DNA of 64,000 nt, from contig NZ_CCXR01000001.1 of NCBI RefSeq assembly GCF_000821085.1, positions 889,001-953,000 of the forward strand. Direction: 5' to 3'. This DNA comes from Bacillus sp. B-jedd (lineage in GTDB: Bacteria > Bacillota > Bacilli > Bacillales > Cytobacillaceae). Each line of letters opens with the position of its first letter. Position 1 is the stretch's first letter. The notes beneath the pieces are model-generated. The model was given only the letters and a program-made list of their open reading frames with translations, searched no databases and was not told the DNA's origin. Shown here piece by piece: positions 28,831 to 37,593 of the stretch. Position numbers and translations under genes: made by a program.

Positions 28831-29412
28831 TCACTTCAATTCCTGTTTTCTCGTGTAGAAGCGGCGGATTTTGTTGGGAGTTTGTCTTTCGGGGATGCCG
28901 AGTTGGTGAAGGAGGGTTTCGAATGTTTGTTTTCCTTCGGAGTATTCGGCGGCTTCGTATTCGAGTTCGTAATCTTCGGTATCGAGGTATGTGCTGTGAT
29001 CAAGGACAAGAAGGCCGTTTTGATAGGGGAGCTCTGCCCTTGTTGTGGCCAATGTCCCGAAATAGGACAGGTCGGAGACGTTGACCCCAAGCTTGCCAAT
29101 TTCAACGGCTACCCTGCCGGCTGGAAGAGCTCCTTCCTCCAAGACCGCTTCCGCTTCTTTTTGCGAAAGTAATTGGTCAGTTTCAAGCAATCCTTCCTCA
29201 TGAGGCTGTTTCAGCGTAAGGATGCTTTGTCCTCCTTTTTCACGGATCCGGAGCGCAGATCCTTTGTCTTTTAATGAAAACTCCTGTGTATCGAAATAAT
29301 GGTTCACTTGTTTTTTGAATGAATCCTCTAAAAGGCCGAAATGTTCACTTATCCGTTCAAACTCATCCTTTTGCAGAAGGTTTTTAAATTCGATTTCAAT
29401 GTTCTGTCCCAC
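28831..29412 (-). CDS. yjbK: CYTH-domain protein YjbK
   Basis: The CYTH fold is a triphosphate tunnel; many members hydrolyse inorganic triphosphate. The 193-residue protein has the signature E-x-E-x-K (IEIEFKN) close to the N-terminus and the basic and acidic tunnel residues RIREKGG and TLKQP further on. I start at GTG 29412, just ahead of this motif as in B. subtilis YjbK, with AGGTG upstream; the frame extends upstream without a good site. It is divergent from yjbL and near relQ and nadK. The true substrate is not known. Confidence 0.85.
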   Translation of the reverse strand: MGQNIEIEFKNLLQKDEFERISEHFGLLEDSFKKQVNHYFDTQEFSLKDKGSALRIREKGGQSILTLKQPHEEGLLETDQLLSQKEAEAVLEEGALPAGRVAVEIGKLGVNVSDLSYFGTLATTRAELPYQNGLLVLDHSTYLDTEDYELEYEAAEYSEGKQTFETLLHQLGIPERQTPNKIRRFYTRKQELK

Positions 29413-29537
29413 TTGCACACCTGCTTTCCCTTTTGATGATGAAACTATTATCCATGGTTTTTTTTCAGGATGCAATTTTTGGGTGAATGGCTCCTATTAT
29501 GCTAAAATAGGTAAGTGAATGCTGGAGGTTGATTTTA

Positions 29538-29900
29538 GTGAAAAAAAGAGTACTGGTGACTGATTCCGAAATACAAAATAGCGAATTGATTTTGAAAACA
29601 AATGAAGCAATTGATGGTCTTTCTCCAAGAGGGCAGATGCTCGTTGATTCAGACCAACTTTCCTTCGTCTATCTAATGGAGGAAGGCGATGAATATGTTT
29701 ATATCCTTCTGCCCGAGTCGGTTTGGGCTGACATGAAAAAAGGGTACGATGAAAGCCTGCCGGTCTTTTTGCAGGCCAAAGAAAGCCGGATTGGGCTTAC
29801 CGGGTTCAACGACGAGCTTGGTTACCTCGCGGAGAATATAAAGGGAAACAGCAACTATGGCGAGACAATGGCAGCCAAAGTAGAGACCATCTTTTACTAA
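29538..29900 (+). CDS. yjbL: YjbL-like protein (UPF0738)
   Basis: The product has 120 residues, is soluble and has no obvious catalytic motif. It starts MKKRVLVTDSEIQNSELI at GTG 29538, nine bases after GGAGG. It sits where B. subtilis has yjbL, between yjbK and relQ. Function unknown. Its stop codon touches the start of a family B repeat (29901). Confidence 0.75.
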   Translation: MKKRVLVTDSEIQNSELILKTNEAIDGLSPRGQMLVDSDQLSFVYLMEEGDEYVYILLPESVWADMKKGYDESLPVFLQAKESRIGLTGFNDELGYLAENIKGNSNYGETMAAKVETIFY

Positions 29901-30171
29901 ATAGGTTGAAGGTAATAATGACCCCATTTAATTTGAAAGGGCTGGTTGATGGGAGCTCAGGCATGTAGACTCCTCGAAAATGCTAACGCATTTCCTTCGT
30001 GTAAAGTCCATTCGAAGAAGCTGTTTGTCCTGCGGGATTGAGCAGCAAGTGGAGACCCCACAGGAGCTTTGCTCCGAGGAGGCTCCACTGATGCCCCGCG
30101 GAAAGCGAAATGCCCGGAGCGGAAATCAACCACAACGTCTCATTTGAGACAAATCTTTATTACAACCTATA
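29901..30171 (+). repeat. Dispersed structured repeat, family B copy 1 (long form)
   Basis: The ends are complementary: ATAGGTTGAAGGTAATAA at the left and TTTATTACAACCTAT at the right, a palindromic frame like a MITE. Inside, GTTGAT...ATCAAC, GTGGAG/CTCCAC and GGAGC/GCTCC form a nested stem. Compared with copy 2 (61828-62047) it carries 57 extra bases at 29975-30031 between CCT repeats. It fills the gap between yjbL and relQ. Confidence 0.82.
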
Positions 30172-30217
30172 TTACAAATGAATATTTCTAATTAGCCGGC
30201 CGGGGGTGTACGCATAC

Positions 30218-30847
30218 ATGAAGAATTGGGAACAATTTCTCGCGCCTTATAAGCAGGCTGTCGAAGAATTGAAAATCAAATTAAAAGGGATGAGGGGCCA
30301 GTTCGAACTGGATTCAAGCCCATCCCCAATTGAATTTGTTACAGGCAGAGTAAAACCAATTCCTAGTATATTGGATAAAGCGCAGCATAAAGGAATTCCT
30401 CTTGATAGGCTGGAGGAAGAAATGCAGGATATCGCGGGACTCAGGCTAATGTGCCAGTTTGTCGATGATATCCGCAAAGTCGTGGCGCTGCTAAGAAACC
30501 GGAACGACTTTGAAATTGTCGAAGAGCGGGATTACATCTCACATAAAAAAATGAGCGGCTACCGTTCTTATCACGTGGTGATCCGTTATCCGGTCCAGAC
30601 AATCCATGGTGAAAAAAAGATTCTTGCAGAAATCCAAATCCGGACCCTGGCGATGAATTTTTGGGCAACGATCGAACATTCCCTAAACTACAAATACAAG
30701 GGGCAGTTCCCTGAAGCGATTAAGACCCGGCTGCAGCGTGCCGCCGAAGCGGCATTCAGGCTGGATGAGGAAATGTCGACGATACGCGGCGAAATCCAGG
30801 AAGCACAGGCTTTCTTTACAAGGAAAAAAGAGACAAACCCAGATTAA
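30218..30847 (+). CDS. relQ: Small alarmone synthetase RelQ (SasB/YjbM)
   Basis: RelQ makes (p)ppGpp and related alarmones from GTP/GDP and ATP without a hydrolase domain. The 209-residue protein has the synthetase-domain landmarks: EFVTGRVKPIPSI, QDIAGLRLMCQF, KMSGYRSYH and AEIQIRTLAMNFWATIEHSLNYKY. I start at ATG 30218 (MKNWEQF) with a GGGGGTG site upstream; the in-frame GTG at 30206 overlaps it. It is followed by nadK, then yjbO, as in B. subtilis yjbM-yjbN-yjbO. Confidence 0.95.
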   Translation: MKNWEQFLAPYKQAVEELKIKLKGMRGQFELDSSPSPIEFVTGRVKPIPSILDKAQHKGIPLDRLEEEMQDIAGLRLMCQFVDDIRKVVALLRNRNDFEIVEERDYISHKKMSGYRSYHVVIRYPVQTIHGEKKILAEIQIRTLAMNFWATIEHSLNYKYKGQFPEAIKTRLQRAAEAAFRLDEEMSTIRGEIQEAQAFFTRKKETNPD

Positions 30848-30911
30848 TGAATGGCTATATGGTTTTAATTTCACACATGCATGTTGATTTGAAAAACAAG
30901 GAGAGCGGAAG

Positions 30912-31712
30912 ATGAAATTTGCGATTACGACAAAGGGCGACCAAAAATCGAATACGCTGATGCATAAAATGAGGACGTATCTTCTTGATTTCGATCTCAT
31001 TTATGATGAGGATCAGCCGGATATCGTCATTTCAATCGGTGGTGACGGCACCCTGCTTTATGCCTTTCACCGCTATAGCAGCAGGCTGGATCGAACTGCT
31101 TTTGTCGGCGTCCATACAGGGCATCTCGGGTTTTATGCCGACTGGGTTCCGGAGGAAATCGAGAAGCTGGTCATTGCGATTGCAAAAACGCCATATCAGG
31201 TTATAGAATATCCCCTTCTCGAAGTAATCATCCGCTACCAGCACGGCGGAAAAGAGTCCCGTTATCTCGCTTTGAACGAGTCAACCGTCAAAGGGCTGGA
31301 AGGGACACTTGTCATGGATGTGGACATTCGCGGCCAGCACTTTGAGCGCTTCCGTGGTGACGGCCTATGTGTTTCGACTCCATCAGGCAGCACCGCCTAT
31401 AACAAGGCGCTCGGGGGCGCGATCATCCATCCGTCGATCGAAGCGCTCCAACTCGCGGAAATGGCATCCATCAATAATCGTGTTTTCAGGACAATCGGCT
31501 CGCCGCTCATTTTGCCGGCGCACCATACATGTATGCTGAAGCCCGTCAACCGGACTGATTTTGAGGTGACGATCGACCATTTAACGATGCTTCACAAAGA
31601 AGTGAAATCCATCCAGTTCCGCGTTCCGGAAGAAAAGGTCCGCTTTGCCAGGTTCAGGCCGTTCCCATTCTGGAAGCGGGTCCATGACTCCTTTATCTCT
31701 GATTCGGATTAA
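30912..31712 (+). CDS. nadK: NAD kinase
   Basis: NadK phosphorylates NAD to NADP. The 266-residue protein has the GGDGT motif in [13 protein letters not shown] (about 41-53), NEST (ALNESTVKG) and the glycine-rich TPSGSTAYN near 156-164. AAGGAGAGCGG precedes the ATG. It is part of the relQ-nadK-yjbO string. Confidence 0.96.
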   Translation: MKFAITTKGDQKSNTLMHKMRTYLLDFDLIYDEDQPDIVISIGGDGTLLYAFHRYSSRLDRTAFVGVHTGHLGFYADWVPEEIEKLVIAIAKTPYQVIEYPLLEVIIRYQHGGKESRYLALNESTVKGLEGTLVMDVDIRGQHFERFRGDGLCVSTPSGSTAYNKALGGAIIHPSIEALQLAEMASINNRVFRTIGSPLILPAHHTCMLKPVNRTDFEVTIDHLTMLHKEVKSIQFRVPEEKVRFARFRPFPFWKRVHDSFISDSD

Positions 31713-31830
31713 TTTTTTGAAATTCGCCGGGCAGGGCATGTGTTTGTTTTTGCAAAAATGGCCGGGATATGGGTTGCGGATATTTTAACCTGTCCGCGCG
31801 CCTAACCGTCTGGGAAATAGAGGTATCAGT

Positions 31831-32727
31831 ATGGCTTCGAGCCGTTTTACATTGCAATGGAAAATTGGCCGGACTGATTCCGGCAAAATGGTCAGGGAGT
31901 TTTTGAAAGAAAAAGAAATCAGCTCTGCCTCCTTGACTGATATAAAATTCAAGGGTGGAAACATCCGGGTAAATGACTGTGATGTAACCGTCCGCCACAC
32001 ACTTGCGGAAGAGGATTTGTTGGAAGTCTTTTTTCCACTGGAAGAGCCATCTTCCGGTGTCCGGGGGGAGGATTTCCACCTCGACATTGTTTACGAAGAT
32101 GACTACCTGCTTGTCATCAACAAGCCGGCAGGGATGAATACGATTCCTTCGCGCGAACATCCAACTGGCAGCTTTGCCAATGGACTGATTGGCTATTACG
32201 AGAAAATCGGACTACAGGCAACTTCCCATATCGTTACAAGGCTTGACCGTGATACGTCCGGCCTGGTTCTTGTCGCCAAGCACCGCCACATCCACCACTT
32301 GCTTAGTAAACAGCAAAAAGCGGGCAGTGTGAAGCGGGAATACGAAGCTTTTGCGGAAGGAGAGCTTTCTTCTTTAGCAGGAACCATCAAGGAACCGATC
32401 GGCCGGAAATCGGATAGTATTATTGAACGGGAAGTACGGGCGGATGGCCAGTACGCCTGTACCCATTTTGCGGTCGCTGGGCGGTATGAGCAGTTTACCC
32501 ATGTCCGCCTCAGGCTGGAGACAGGGAGGACCCACCAGATTCGCGTCCATATGGCTTTCATCGGCCATCCGCTCCTCGGCGATGATTTATATGGCGGGGA
32601 TACAGCATTGATTGGCCGCCAGGCGCTTCACTGCATGAAAATCAGTTTTGAGCACCCTTATTTAGGCCGGACACTTTCGTTTGAGGCGCAGCTGCCGGAA
32701 GACATGGCAGCGCTTTTGAAAAAGTGA
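31831..32727 (+). CDS. yjbO: RluA-family 23S rRNA pseudouridine synthase (YjbO)
   Basis: The 298-residue protein has an S4-like RNA-binding N-terminus (to about 80) and the pseudouridine synthase core: VTRLDRDTSGLVLVAKH with the catalytic Asp, and RLETGRTHQIRVHMAFIGHPLLGD. AGAGGTA precedes the ATG. It belongs to the RluA/RluD subfamily; the exact uridine is not shown by the sequence. A terminator shared with prpE follows. Confidence 0.92.
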   Translation: MASSRFTLQWKIGRTDSGKMVREFLKEKEISSASLTDIKFKGGNIRVNDCDVTVRHTLAEEDLLEVFFPLEEPSSGVRGEDFHLDIVYEDDYLLVINKPAGMNTIPSREHPTGSFANGLIGYYEKIGLQATSHIVTRLDRDTSGLVLVAKHRHIHHLLSKQQKAGSVKREYEAFAEGELSSLAGTIKEPIGRKSDSIIEREVRADGQYACTHFAVAGRYEQFTHVRLRLETGRTHQIRVHMAFIGHPLLGDDLYGGDTALIGRQALHCMKISFEHPYLGRTLSFEAQLPEDMAALLKK

Positions 32728-32740
32728 ATAGGGTATTGAA

Positions 32741-32771
32741 AAAGCCGTCTGCCCTTGGCAGGCGGTTTTTG
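32741..32771. terminator. Bidirectional terminator between yjbO and prpE
   Basis: AAGCCGTCTGCC pairs with GGCAGGCGGTT (one wobble), with T-runs on both strands. Confidence 0.85.
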
Positions 32772-32779
32772 CGAAACGA

Positions 32780-33520
32780 TCAAGAAAAACTCCTGAACTT
32801 TTCCTCGACATAAGGCATCGAGGATGGCACAGAGACAAATTCCATTTCCGGATACCGCAATGCCGTTAGCTTTCCGCCGAAGACAGCCCCAGTATCGATA
32901 TTGTACGTATTATGGACCACCCTCGGTTCGCTGACTGGAGTATGACCATATACGATGATAGGCTTGCCGGGATGCTTGAGGGCCCAATCGCGACGGATTG
33001 GTGTCCCGTCTGGATTCGTCCCTCCGGTGATATCCCCATAGAGGACAAACGTTTTGACTTTAGCGGAATTTTTGCCGATATAATCATGGCGGATCCCGGC
33101 ATGGGCGATGACGAGCTTTCCTTCGTCAAGAACCTGATAGAGTGGGGCCTGTTCATAAAGCTCAATGAAACGCTCTTTAACCTCTCGCTGTCCATCATGA
33201 TCCAGTGCTTCATATTCAGCCACCGTCGTTTCAAGGCCGTGCGAAATTTGCACTTTATTGCCGAGGAAATATCTATACAGCTTATTGCAATGGTTTCCGG
33301 GAGAATAAAAGGCCATCTTCCTTTCAACGACAAGGGTCCAAACGAGATTCACCGTTTTTAATGATTCAGGCCCCCTGTCTGTTAAATCTCCGAGAAAGGC
33401 CAGCCTCCTGCCTGCTGGATGAATCGGCAGCCCGTCCACCCACTGGTAACCAAGCTTGTCCAACAGTTGTTCCAGTTCGCTGTAGCAGCCGTGAATATCC
33501 CCGATGATATCAAGTTCCAT
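32780..33520 (-). CDS. prpE: Bis(5'-nucleosyl)-tetraphosphatase PrpE
   Basis: PrpE is a PPP-family phosphatase that cleaves Ap4A asymmetrically; in B. subtilis it affects spore germination. The 246-residue protein shows all metal-binding motifs: GDIHG (about 7-11), [14 protein letters not shown] and AHAGIR, with GHTP later. I start at ATG 33520, seven bases after GGAGG on the reverse strand; the open frame extends 41 codons upstream without a ribosome site. It is divergent from fabI. Confidence 0.92.
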   Translation of the reverse strand: MELDIIGDIHGCYSELEQLLDKLGYQWVDGLPIHPAGRRLAFLGDLTDRGPESLKTVNLVWTLVVERKMAFYSPGNHCNKLYRYFLGNKVQISHGLETTVAEYEALDHDGQREVKERFIELYEQAPLYQVLDEGKLVIAHAGIRHDYIGKNSAKVKTFVLYGDITGGTNPDGTPIRRDWALKHPGKPIIVYGHTPVSEPRVVHNTYNIDTGAVFGGKLTALRYPEMEFVSVPSSMPYVEEKFRSFS

Positions 33521-33674
33521 GTTTAAACCTCCAGTACGTATAATCATTACAGAATTTTGGCAAAATAAAGCAAGAGCACTGCATGCAAAATCTTTAACAA
33601 TTTTCCCTATCGATATAGTGGATATGACAAATGTCATCCTCAATACTTTTCATTTATAAAAAGTTAGTGTACAA

Positions 33675-33691
33675 TTAGTACCAACTACTAA
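33675..33691 (+). promoter_or_regulatory. FapR operator upstream of fabI
   Basis: TTAGTACCAACTACTAA is close to the FapR consensus and more symmetric than the fabH site. It lies 30 bases before the fabI ATG, next to the prpE-fabI divergent region. Confidence 0.8.
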
Positions 33692-33720
33692 TAACATGTA
33701 ATAACAGGGGGATCTCTATT

Positions 33721-34491
33721 ATGAGTTTATCATTAAAAGGAAAAACATATGTAGTCATGGGTGTTGCAAATAAGCGGAGCATTGCTTGGGGGATTGCAAG
33801 GTCTCTTCATAATGCCGGCGCACGCCTGATTTTTACGTACGCTGGGGAGCGTCTCGGCGATTCAGTCCGCGAATTGGCTGATTCACTTGAAGCAGAAGGG
33901 ACAATGGTCCTTCCTTGCGACATTTCTTCCGATGCGGAAATCAAGATATGCTTTGATAAAATCCGTGAAGAAGTTGGCAAAATAAACGGCATCGCCCACT
34001 GCATTGCTTTTGCCAATAAAGAGGAACTTAACGGTGAGTACATGAATACCACTCGAGAAGGCTTCCTGCTTGCACATAATATCTCTTCCTATTCACTGAC
34101 AGCAGTTGCGAAGGAAGCGCGTGACATGCTGGCAGAGGGAGGCAGCATCGTAACCATGACGTATTTAGGCGGCGAGCGCGCGATTCCGAATTACAATGTC
34201 ATGGGCGTTGCAAAGGCATCATTGGATGCAAGCGTCCGCTATCTGGCTGCAGACCTTGGCAAGGATAATATTCGTGTCAACTCTATTTCCGCTGGTCCGA
34301 TCCGTACACTATCCGCGAAAGGCGTCAGCGATTTTAACAATATCCTTAAGGTTATCGAGGAAAAAGCTCCGCTTCGCCGCGCAACAACGACTGAAGAAGT
34401 CGGCGACACAGCGGTATTCCTGTTCAGCGACATGTCCCGTGGTATCACAGGCGAAAACATCCATGTCGATTCAGGGTTCCACATTCTATAA
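33721..34491 (+). CDS. fabI: Enoyl-ACP reductase FabI
   Basis: FabI reduces the enoyl-ACP double bond in the last step of each fatty acid elongation round. The 256-residue SDR-type enzyme starts MSLSLKGKTYVVMGVANKRS (nucleotide-binding loop with GVANKRSIAWGIA) and has the catalytic Tyr-x6-Lys, YNVMGVAK, near 157-164. AGGGGGATC precedes the ATG. With fabH and fabF it forms two FapR-controlled loci in this window. Confidence 0.96.
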   Translation: MSLSLKGKTYVVMGVANKRSIAWGIARSLHNAGARLIFTYAGERLGDSVRELADSLEAEGTMVLPCDISSDAEIKICFDKIREEVGKINGIAHCIAFANKEELNGEYMNTTREGFLLAHNISSYSLTAVAKEARDMLAEGGSIVTMTYLGGERAIPNYNVMGVAKASLDASVRYLAADLGKDNIRVNSISAGPIRTLSAKGVSDFNNILKVIEEKAPLRRATTTEEVGDTAVFLFSDMSRGITGENIHVDSGFHIL

Positions 34492-34502
34492 ACGATCCTT
34501 CC

Positions 34503-34533
34503 AACCCGCCTTCATTAACAAGGCGGGTTTTTT
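34503..34533 (+). terminator. Terminator of fabI
   Basis: AACCCGCCTT pairs with AAGGCGGGTT and is followed by Ts. Confidence 0.92.
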
Positions 34534-34641
34534 ATGCCCTTTTGCAAAAAAGCGGCTTTTGTCCGGGGGTTAACCACTCATTCCATCCCTGCATACTAAT
34601 AGTAAGTAGAGAAATGCCTAAAAAAGAAGTGAGGGATGAGG

Positions 34642-35538
34642 ATGGATAAACAAAAAATTGCCCCGAAACCAATGCTCTATATTGTCCAGCCCGACTTTCC
34701 AAGTGGATCCCTGCAGATGCAGGACCATTTTATTTGGAGAAAGAGGACAGATCAAAAGGGTAAAGGAGATTCTCACGATGTAAACCTGCACGGCGGGACT
34801 GAGGAAGCAGTTCAGGCAGCGTTGGAAACGGAGGCTCCGTCACTAGTCGAACAGGCTGTGGAAGAAGAGATTGTGGCAGTGGAGTTAGAGCATGTACCAC
34901 AAACAGCTGTAAATGAAATCGCTCAAGCAAAGGAAGGGTTCGTTGAAGTAAAGGTGAACGCAGGTACCCCAATGGATGGAGTAGGACTTAGCGAAACAGC
35001 ACCAGTCCAACCTTTGGAAACTCCTATCGAGGTGAAGGAAATCAATGAACTCGTTTCTGAAAAAACAGCCGAAGCTGAAACTCCGATAGAAAAGAAGAAA
35101 GCCCAGACGGCACTTGTCCAATACTTCCTGCAAAAGATGAAGGAAAAAAATATTAAGCATGTGGATACGTTGGCCACGGCGGTTGAAGAAGACGGCGATC
35201 ACGCCGTTATGACAGAGCAAATGGCTCCGATCATAAATGAAACAGCAAATATGGTCGGGGGAGCCGCTGCAAATTCCTCTGGCAAAAATAAAGCGGACTC
35301 TGCCAATAGCGAACCGGCTGTCTCGGATGAGGCGGCAAGGAAAATCTGGCGGACCGTCACCCGCCTCGCACGCTACCCACATTTCCTCGAGCGCCCTTCT
35401 GTAAAGGCGATTGTGGACGGCAAGCCAATGACTTTCCAAGTAGAGAGCAAACGGGGAGAAAGAATCAGGATTAAAACTGAAAACAAGTTGAAAATCATTA
35501 AAATTGAAGACATTAGTGACATCCAAATTCAATTTTAA
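34642..35538 (+). CDS. cotO: Spore coat protein CotO
   Basis: CotO is a spore coat/morphogenetic protein. The 298-residue protein matches by position (fabI-cotO) and by its ends: an N-terminal KPMLYIVQPDF and a basic C-terminal block (about 230-298) WRTVTRLARYPHFLERPSVK to DIQIQF. Between them lies a long low-complexity acidic stretch rich in Glu, Ala, Val and Thr (about 40-215), so the protein is longer than the B. subtilis one I recall. I start at ATG 34642, six bases after GAGGG; ATG 34636 abuts it. Confidence 0.8.
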   Translation: MDKQKIAPKPMLYIVQPDFPSGSLQMQDHFIWRKRTDQKGKGDSHDVNLHGGTEEAVQAALETEAPSLVEQAVEEEIVAVELEHVPQTAVNEIAQAKEGFVEVKVNAGTPMDGVGLSETAPVQPLETPIEVKEINELVSEKTAEAETPIEKKKAQTALVQYFLQKMKEKNIKHVDTLATAVEEDGDHAVMTEQMAPIINETANMVGGAAANSSGKNKADSANSEPAVSDEAARKIWRTVTRLARYPHFLERPSVKAIVDGKPMTFQVESKRGERIRIKTENKLKIIKIEDISDIQIQF

Positions 35539-35540
35539 AC

Positions 35541-35578
35541 AAAAAGGAGCAGCCTGCTAATAGGCCGCTCCTTTTTTT
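35541..35578 (+). terminator. Terminator of cotO
   Basis: AAAAGGAGCAGCC pairs with GGCCGCTCCTTTT (one mismatch), followed by a T-run. Confidence 0.88.
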
Positions 35579-35653
35579 GGTCAGATAAAACGGGGAAACG
35601 CATAAGATGGTAGAGGCAACCTGAACACTGGACTGTCCACCAAGAAATCTTTC

Positions 35654-35687
35654 GCAAAAAAAAGACTGTTTCAAATTGAAACAGTCT
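35654..35687 (-). terminator. Terminator of cotZ
   Basis: On the reverse strand AGACTGTTTC pairs with GAAACAGTCT, followed by nine Ts. Confidence 0.9.
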
Positions 35688-35696
35688 GCCGCTCTG

Positions 35697-36215
35697 TTAA
35701 ACCAGATTTTGCGGGAAGATGCAGGAAACGCCGCAGAAGCAATTGAGGTCGACTGTAATGCATACGCCTGACCTTGCTAGCGCCTTTGCGTTTTCCAGGT
35801 TTTTTACACAGCCGAAGCCGTTATTTTTCTTTTTGCCTTCACAGAGGTCAAACACTGGAGTTGTTTGGCCTTCAGGTACAATACCCAGGATTTCAAGAGT
35901 AGCGCAGCAGGTTTCAGGATCAACATCGATGACTCTGAAGACACAGCCGCAGACCACATCAAATGGGGCAGTGGTGGATGTACTCCTCCTTACGCCAGTT
36001 GCCTGGAACGGGGAACAGGTGCCTTTGCAAATCAGGATGACTGGAATGCTATCCGCACCGGTAGTGTTGACTCCGCCTACCAGTTCCTGGATTGCCCTGC
36101 TGCATCCGAATGTGCACTCATCTGTTGCGGGACTAATTTTATCTTGGGCCTCCACGATTGCGAGCAACGTATCACAAACACAGTTGCTAGTGAAGAATTC
36201 TGAACCACAGCTCAT
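35697..36215 (-). CDS. cotZ: Cysteine-rich spore coat protein, CotY/CotZ family
   Basis: This is a spore outer coat/crust component that self-assembles through disulphides. The 172-residue protein is Cys-rich throughout (CVCDTLLAI, ECTFGCSRAI, CKGTCSPF, CGCVFRVIDV, CEGKKKNNGFGC, CFCGVSC), with the family phrases RVIDVD and TTAPFDVVCGCVFR. AAAGGAGGA precedes the ATG. It is convergent with cotO. Whether it is CotY, CotZ or ExsY-like cannot be settled by eye. Confidence 0.85.
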   Translation of the reverse strand: MSCGSEFFTSNCVCDTLLAIVEAQDKISPATDECTFGCSRAIQELVGGVNTTGADSIPVILICKGTCSPFQATGVRRSTSTTAPFDVVCGCVFRVIDVDPETCCATLEILGIVPEGQTTPVFDLCEGKKKNNGFGCVKNLENAKALARSGVCITVDLNCFCGVSCIFPQNLV

Positions 36216-36368
36216 GAATTATCCTCCTTTTAGCTAAATAATTATTTGCATTATCAGACTATGTAAAGAAGGGCAGCGTGGGATGGGCAAAGCGCCCAAT
36301 TTTAGTTATTTTCATCATGTATACGAGCCTGCTTTTACGAAATCGGCAAATTGAATGGAGTGGAGCAG

Positions 36369-36713
36369 ATGGAAAACATTACTGTGGGTCTTTTAATTGT
36401 CCTCGGGCTTGCCTCTTTCAGGCTGACAAGATTGATTGTTTTTGACAAAATCACCGAGTTCATCCGATCGCCCTTTCTTGATGAAGTGGAGGAAGATGGG
36501 GAGATTTATATGATTCCGAAGCCGTCGGGAATCAGGAAATGGATTGGCGGGCTGCTCAGCTGTTACTGGTGTACGGGCGTCTGGGCAAGTGCCGGCCTGC
36601 TTGGCCTGTATGTGTTTTTGCCTAAAATGGGAATCGCCATCATTGTAATCCTTGCGGTGGCCGCGATAGGCGGCATCATTGAAACAATTATTAGCCGTCT
36701 GCTGGGCAGTTGA
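36369..36713 (+). CDS. yjcA: DUF1360 membrane protein, YjcA-like
   Basis: The product has 114 residues with three membrane spans (about 6-24, 66-85 and 88-107) and the DUF1360 hallmark LSCYWCTGVWAS in the second span, preceded by a soluble loop. B. subtilis YjcA is a sporulation protein of this family and lies next to cotZ there too. I start at ATG 36369; GGAG lies eight bases upstream. Function unknown. Confidence 0.75.
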   Translation: MENITVGLLIVLGLASFRLTRLIVFDKITEFIRSPFLDEVEEDGEIYMIPKPSGIRKWIGGLLSCYWCTGVWASAGLLGLYVFLPKMGIAIIVILAVAAIGGIIETIISRLLGS

Positions 36714-36781
36714 AATGAACATGCTTTCCTTATTCTCATATAGTAAAGAGTAAGGAACTTTAAGCAAAGGAGCAGGAAAAG

Positions 36782-36907
36782 ATGGCTGTGAACAAGAAAC
36801 GTCGCGCAAGGAAGCCGCTTGCTGAAGCTGCTGTAAAGCCTGAGCCTGTGAAGAAAAGGAAGGGCTGCGGCTGCGGAGGCTATCGGAAGCGTAAGAAAGA
36901 AGAGTGA
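36782..36907 (+). CDS. Small basic Cys-Gly peptide, unknown
   Basis: The product has 41 residues: MAVNKKRRARKPLAEA, a Pro/Glu stretch, then KKRKGCGCGGYRKRKKEE. AAAGGAG lies nine to ten bases before the ATG. The net charge is strongly positive with one C-x-C pair, which suggests nucleic acid or metal binding or a spore matrix component. It lies between yjcA and the spoVA cluster in the same direction, so a sporulation role is plausible. I do not recognise the family. Confidence 0.6.
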   Translation: MAVNKKRRARKPLAEAAVKPEPVKKRKGCGCGGYRKRKKEE

Positions 36908-37109
36908 AAGCTGCCTCGATAGGGACAGCTTTTTCTTTTGCCAAAAATGCCTTCGACCTCCTTATGGAAATACTTAATTTCAGCTGAAAGGACAGGCAGA
37001 ATAAGAATGGGATCTACAGCTTCTTCAACAAATTCATCCATGTGGGCATAAAATCAAACCCCATGTAAAAAATATAAGACAAATGGAAACATGCGGGAAG
37101 GGATGGACT

Positions 37110-37580
37110 ATGAAAAAAAATGTGATTCTCTCCGTTATACTCTTTGTCTCATTGGCGGGAACAGCCTGCGGAAAAAGGGATGAGGCAGACAGCAGCAGGC
37201 TTGCGCTCATGAAAACAGCCGATCCCGATCCTGTACATACAGTTCACTCGAAATCAAAGGTGTCCGAACAGGATGTGAAAAAAGATGTCGCTTCCTACAA
37301 GGAAATTTACGATGTCGCGGTCATTAAGGGTGAGAAAGATATTCTAGTGGCCTATAAGGTAAGGCATTTGCAGCGTTTCCGGATGAAAGCCATTGAGAAA
37401 AAGGTCACCGAAAAGCTTGAAAAAAAGTATCCGGACGCCAATTTCACCGTTTCGAGCGACTATAAGATTTTTCTTGAGGCAACAAGGCTTCGTGATGGCG
37501 TTGAAAACGGGAGCTATACCGGCAAGGAAGCAGAAAAGCGGCTCCAGCAGATAATTAAATTGCAGCAGGAGAAAACTTAA
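37110..37580 (+). CDS. Sporulation lipoprotein, YhcN/YlaJ-like
   Basis: The 156-residue protein has a lipoprotein signal (lipobox LAGTAC, Cys20 by my count), a short linker and a domain with DVAVIKGEKDILVAYKVRHL and KYPDANFTVSSDYKIF, which fits the YhcN/YlaJ spore lipoprotein family. I start at ATG 37110 after GGAAGGG; the frame runs upstream to 37083. It precedes spoVAC by 13 bases, as in other spoVAC-AD-AEb clusters that carry a YhcN-like gene. It probably acts at the spore inner membrane in germination. Confidence 0.78.
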   Translation: MKKNVILSVILFVSLAGTACGKRDEADSSRLALMKTADPDPVHTVHSKSKVSEQDVKKDVASYKEIYDVAVIKGEKDILVAYKVRHLQRFRMKAIEKKVTEKLEKKYPDANFTVSSDYKIFLEATRLRDGVENGSYTGKEAEKRLQQIIKLQQEKT

Positions 37581-37593
37581 GGAGGAACCGAAC

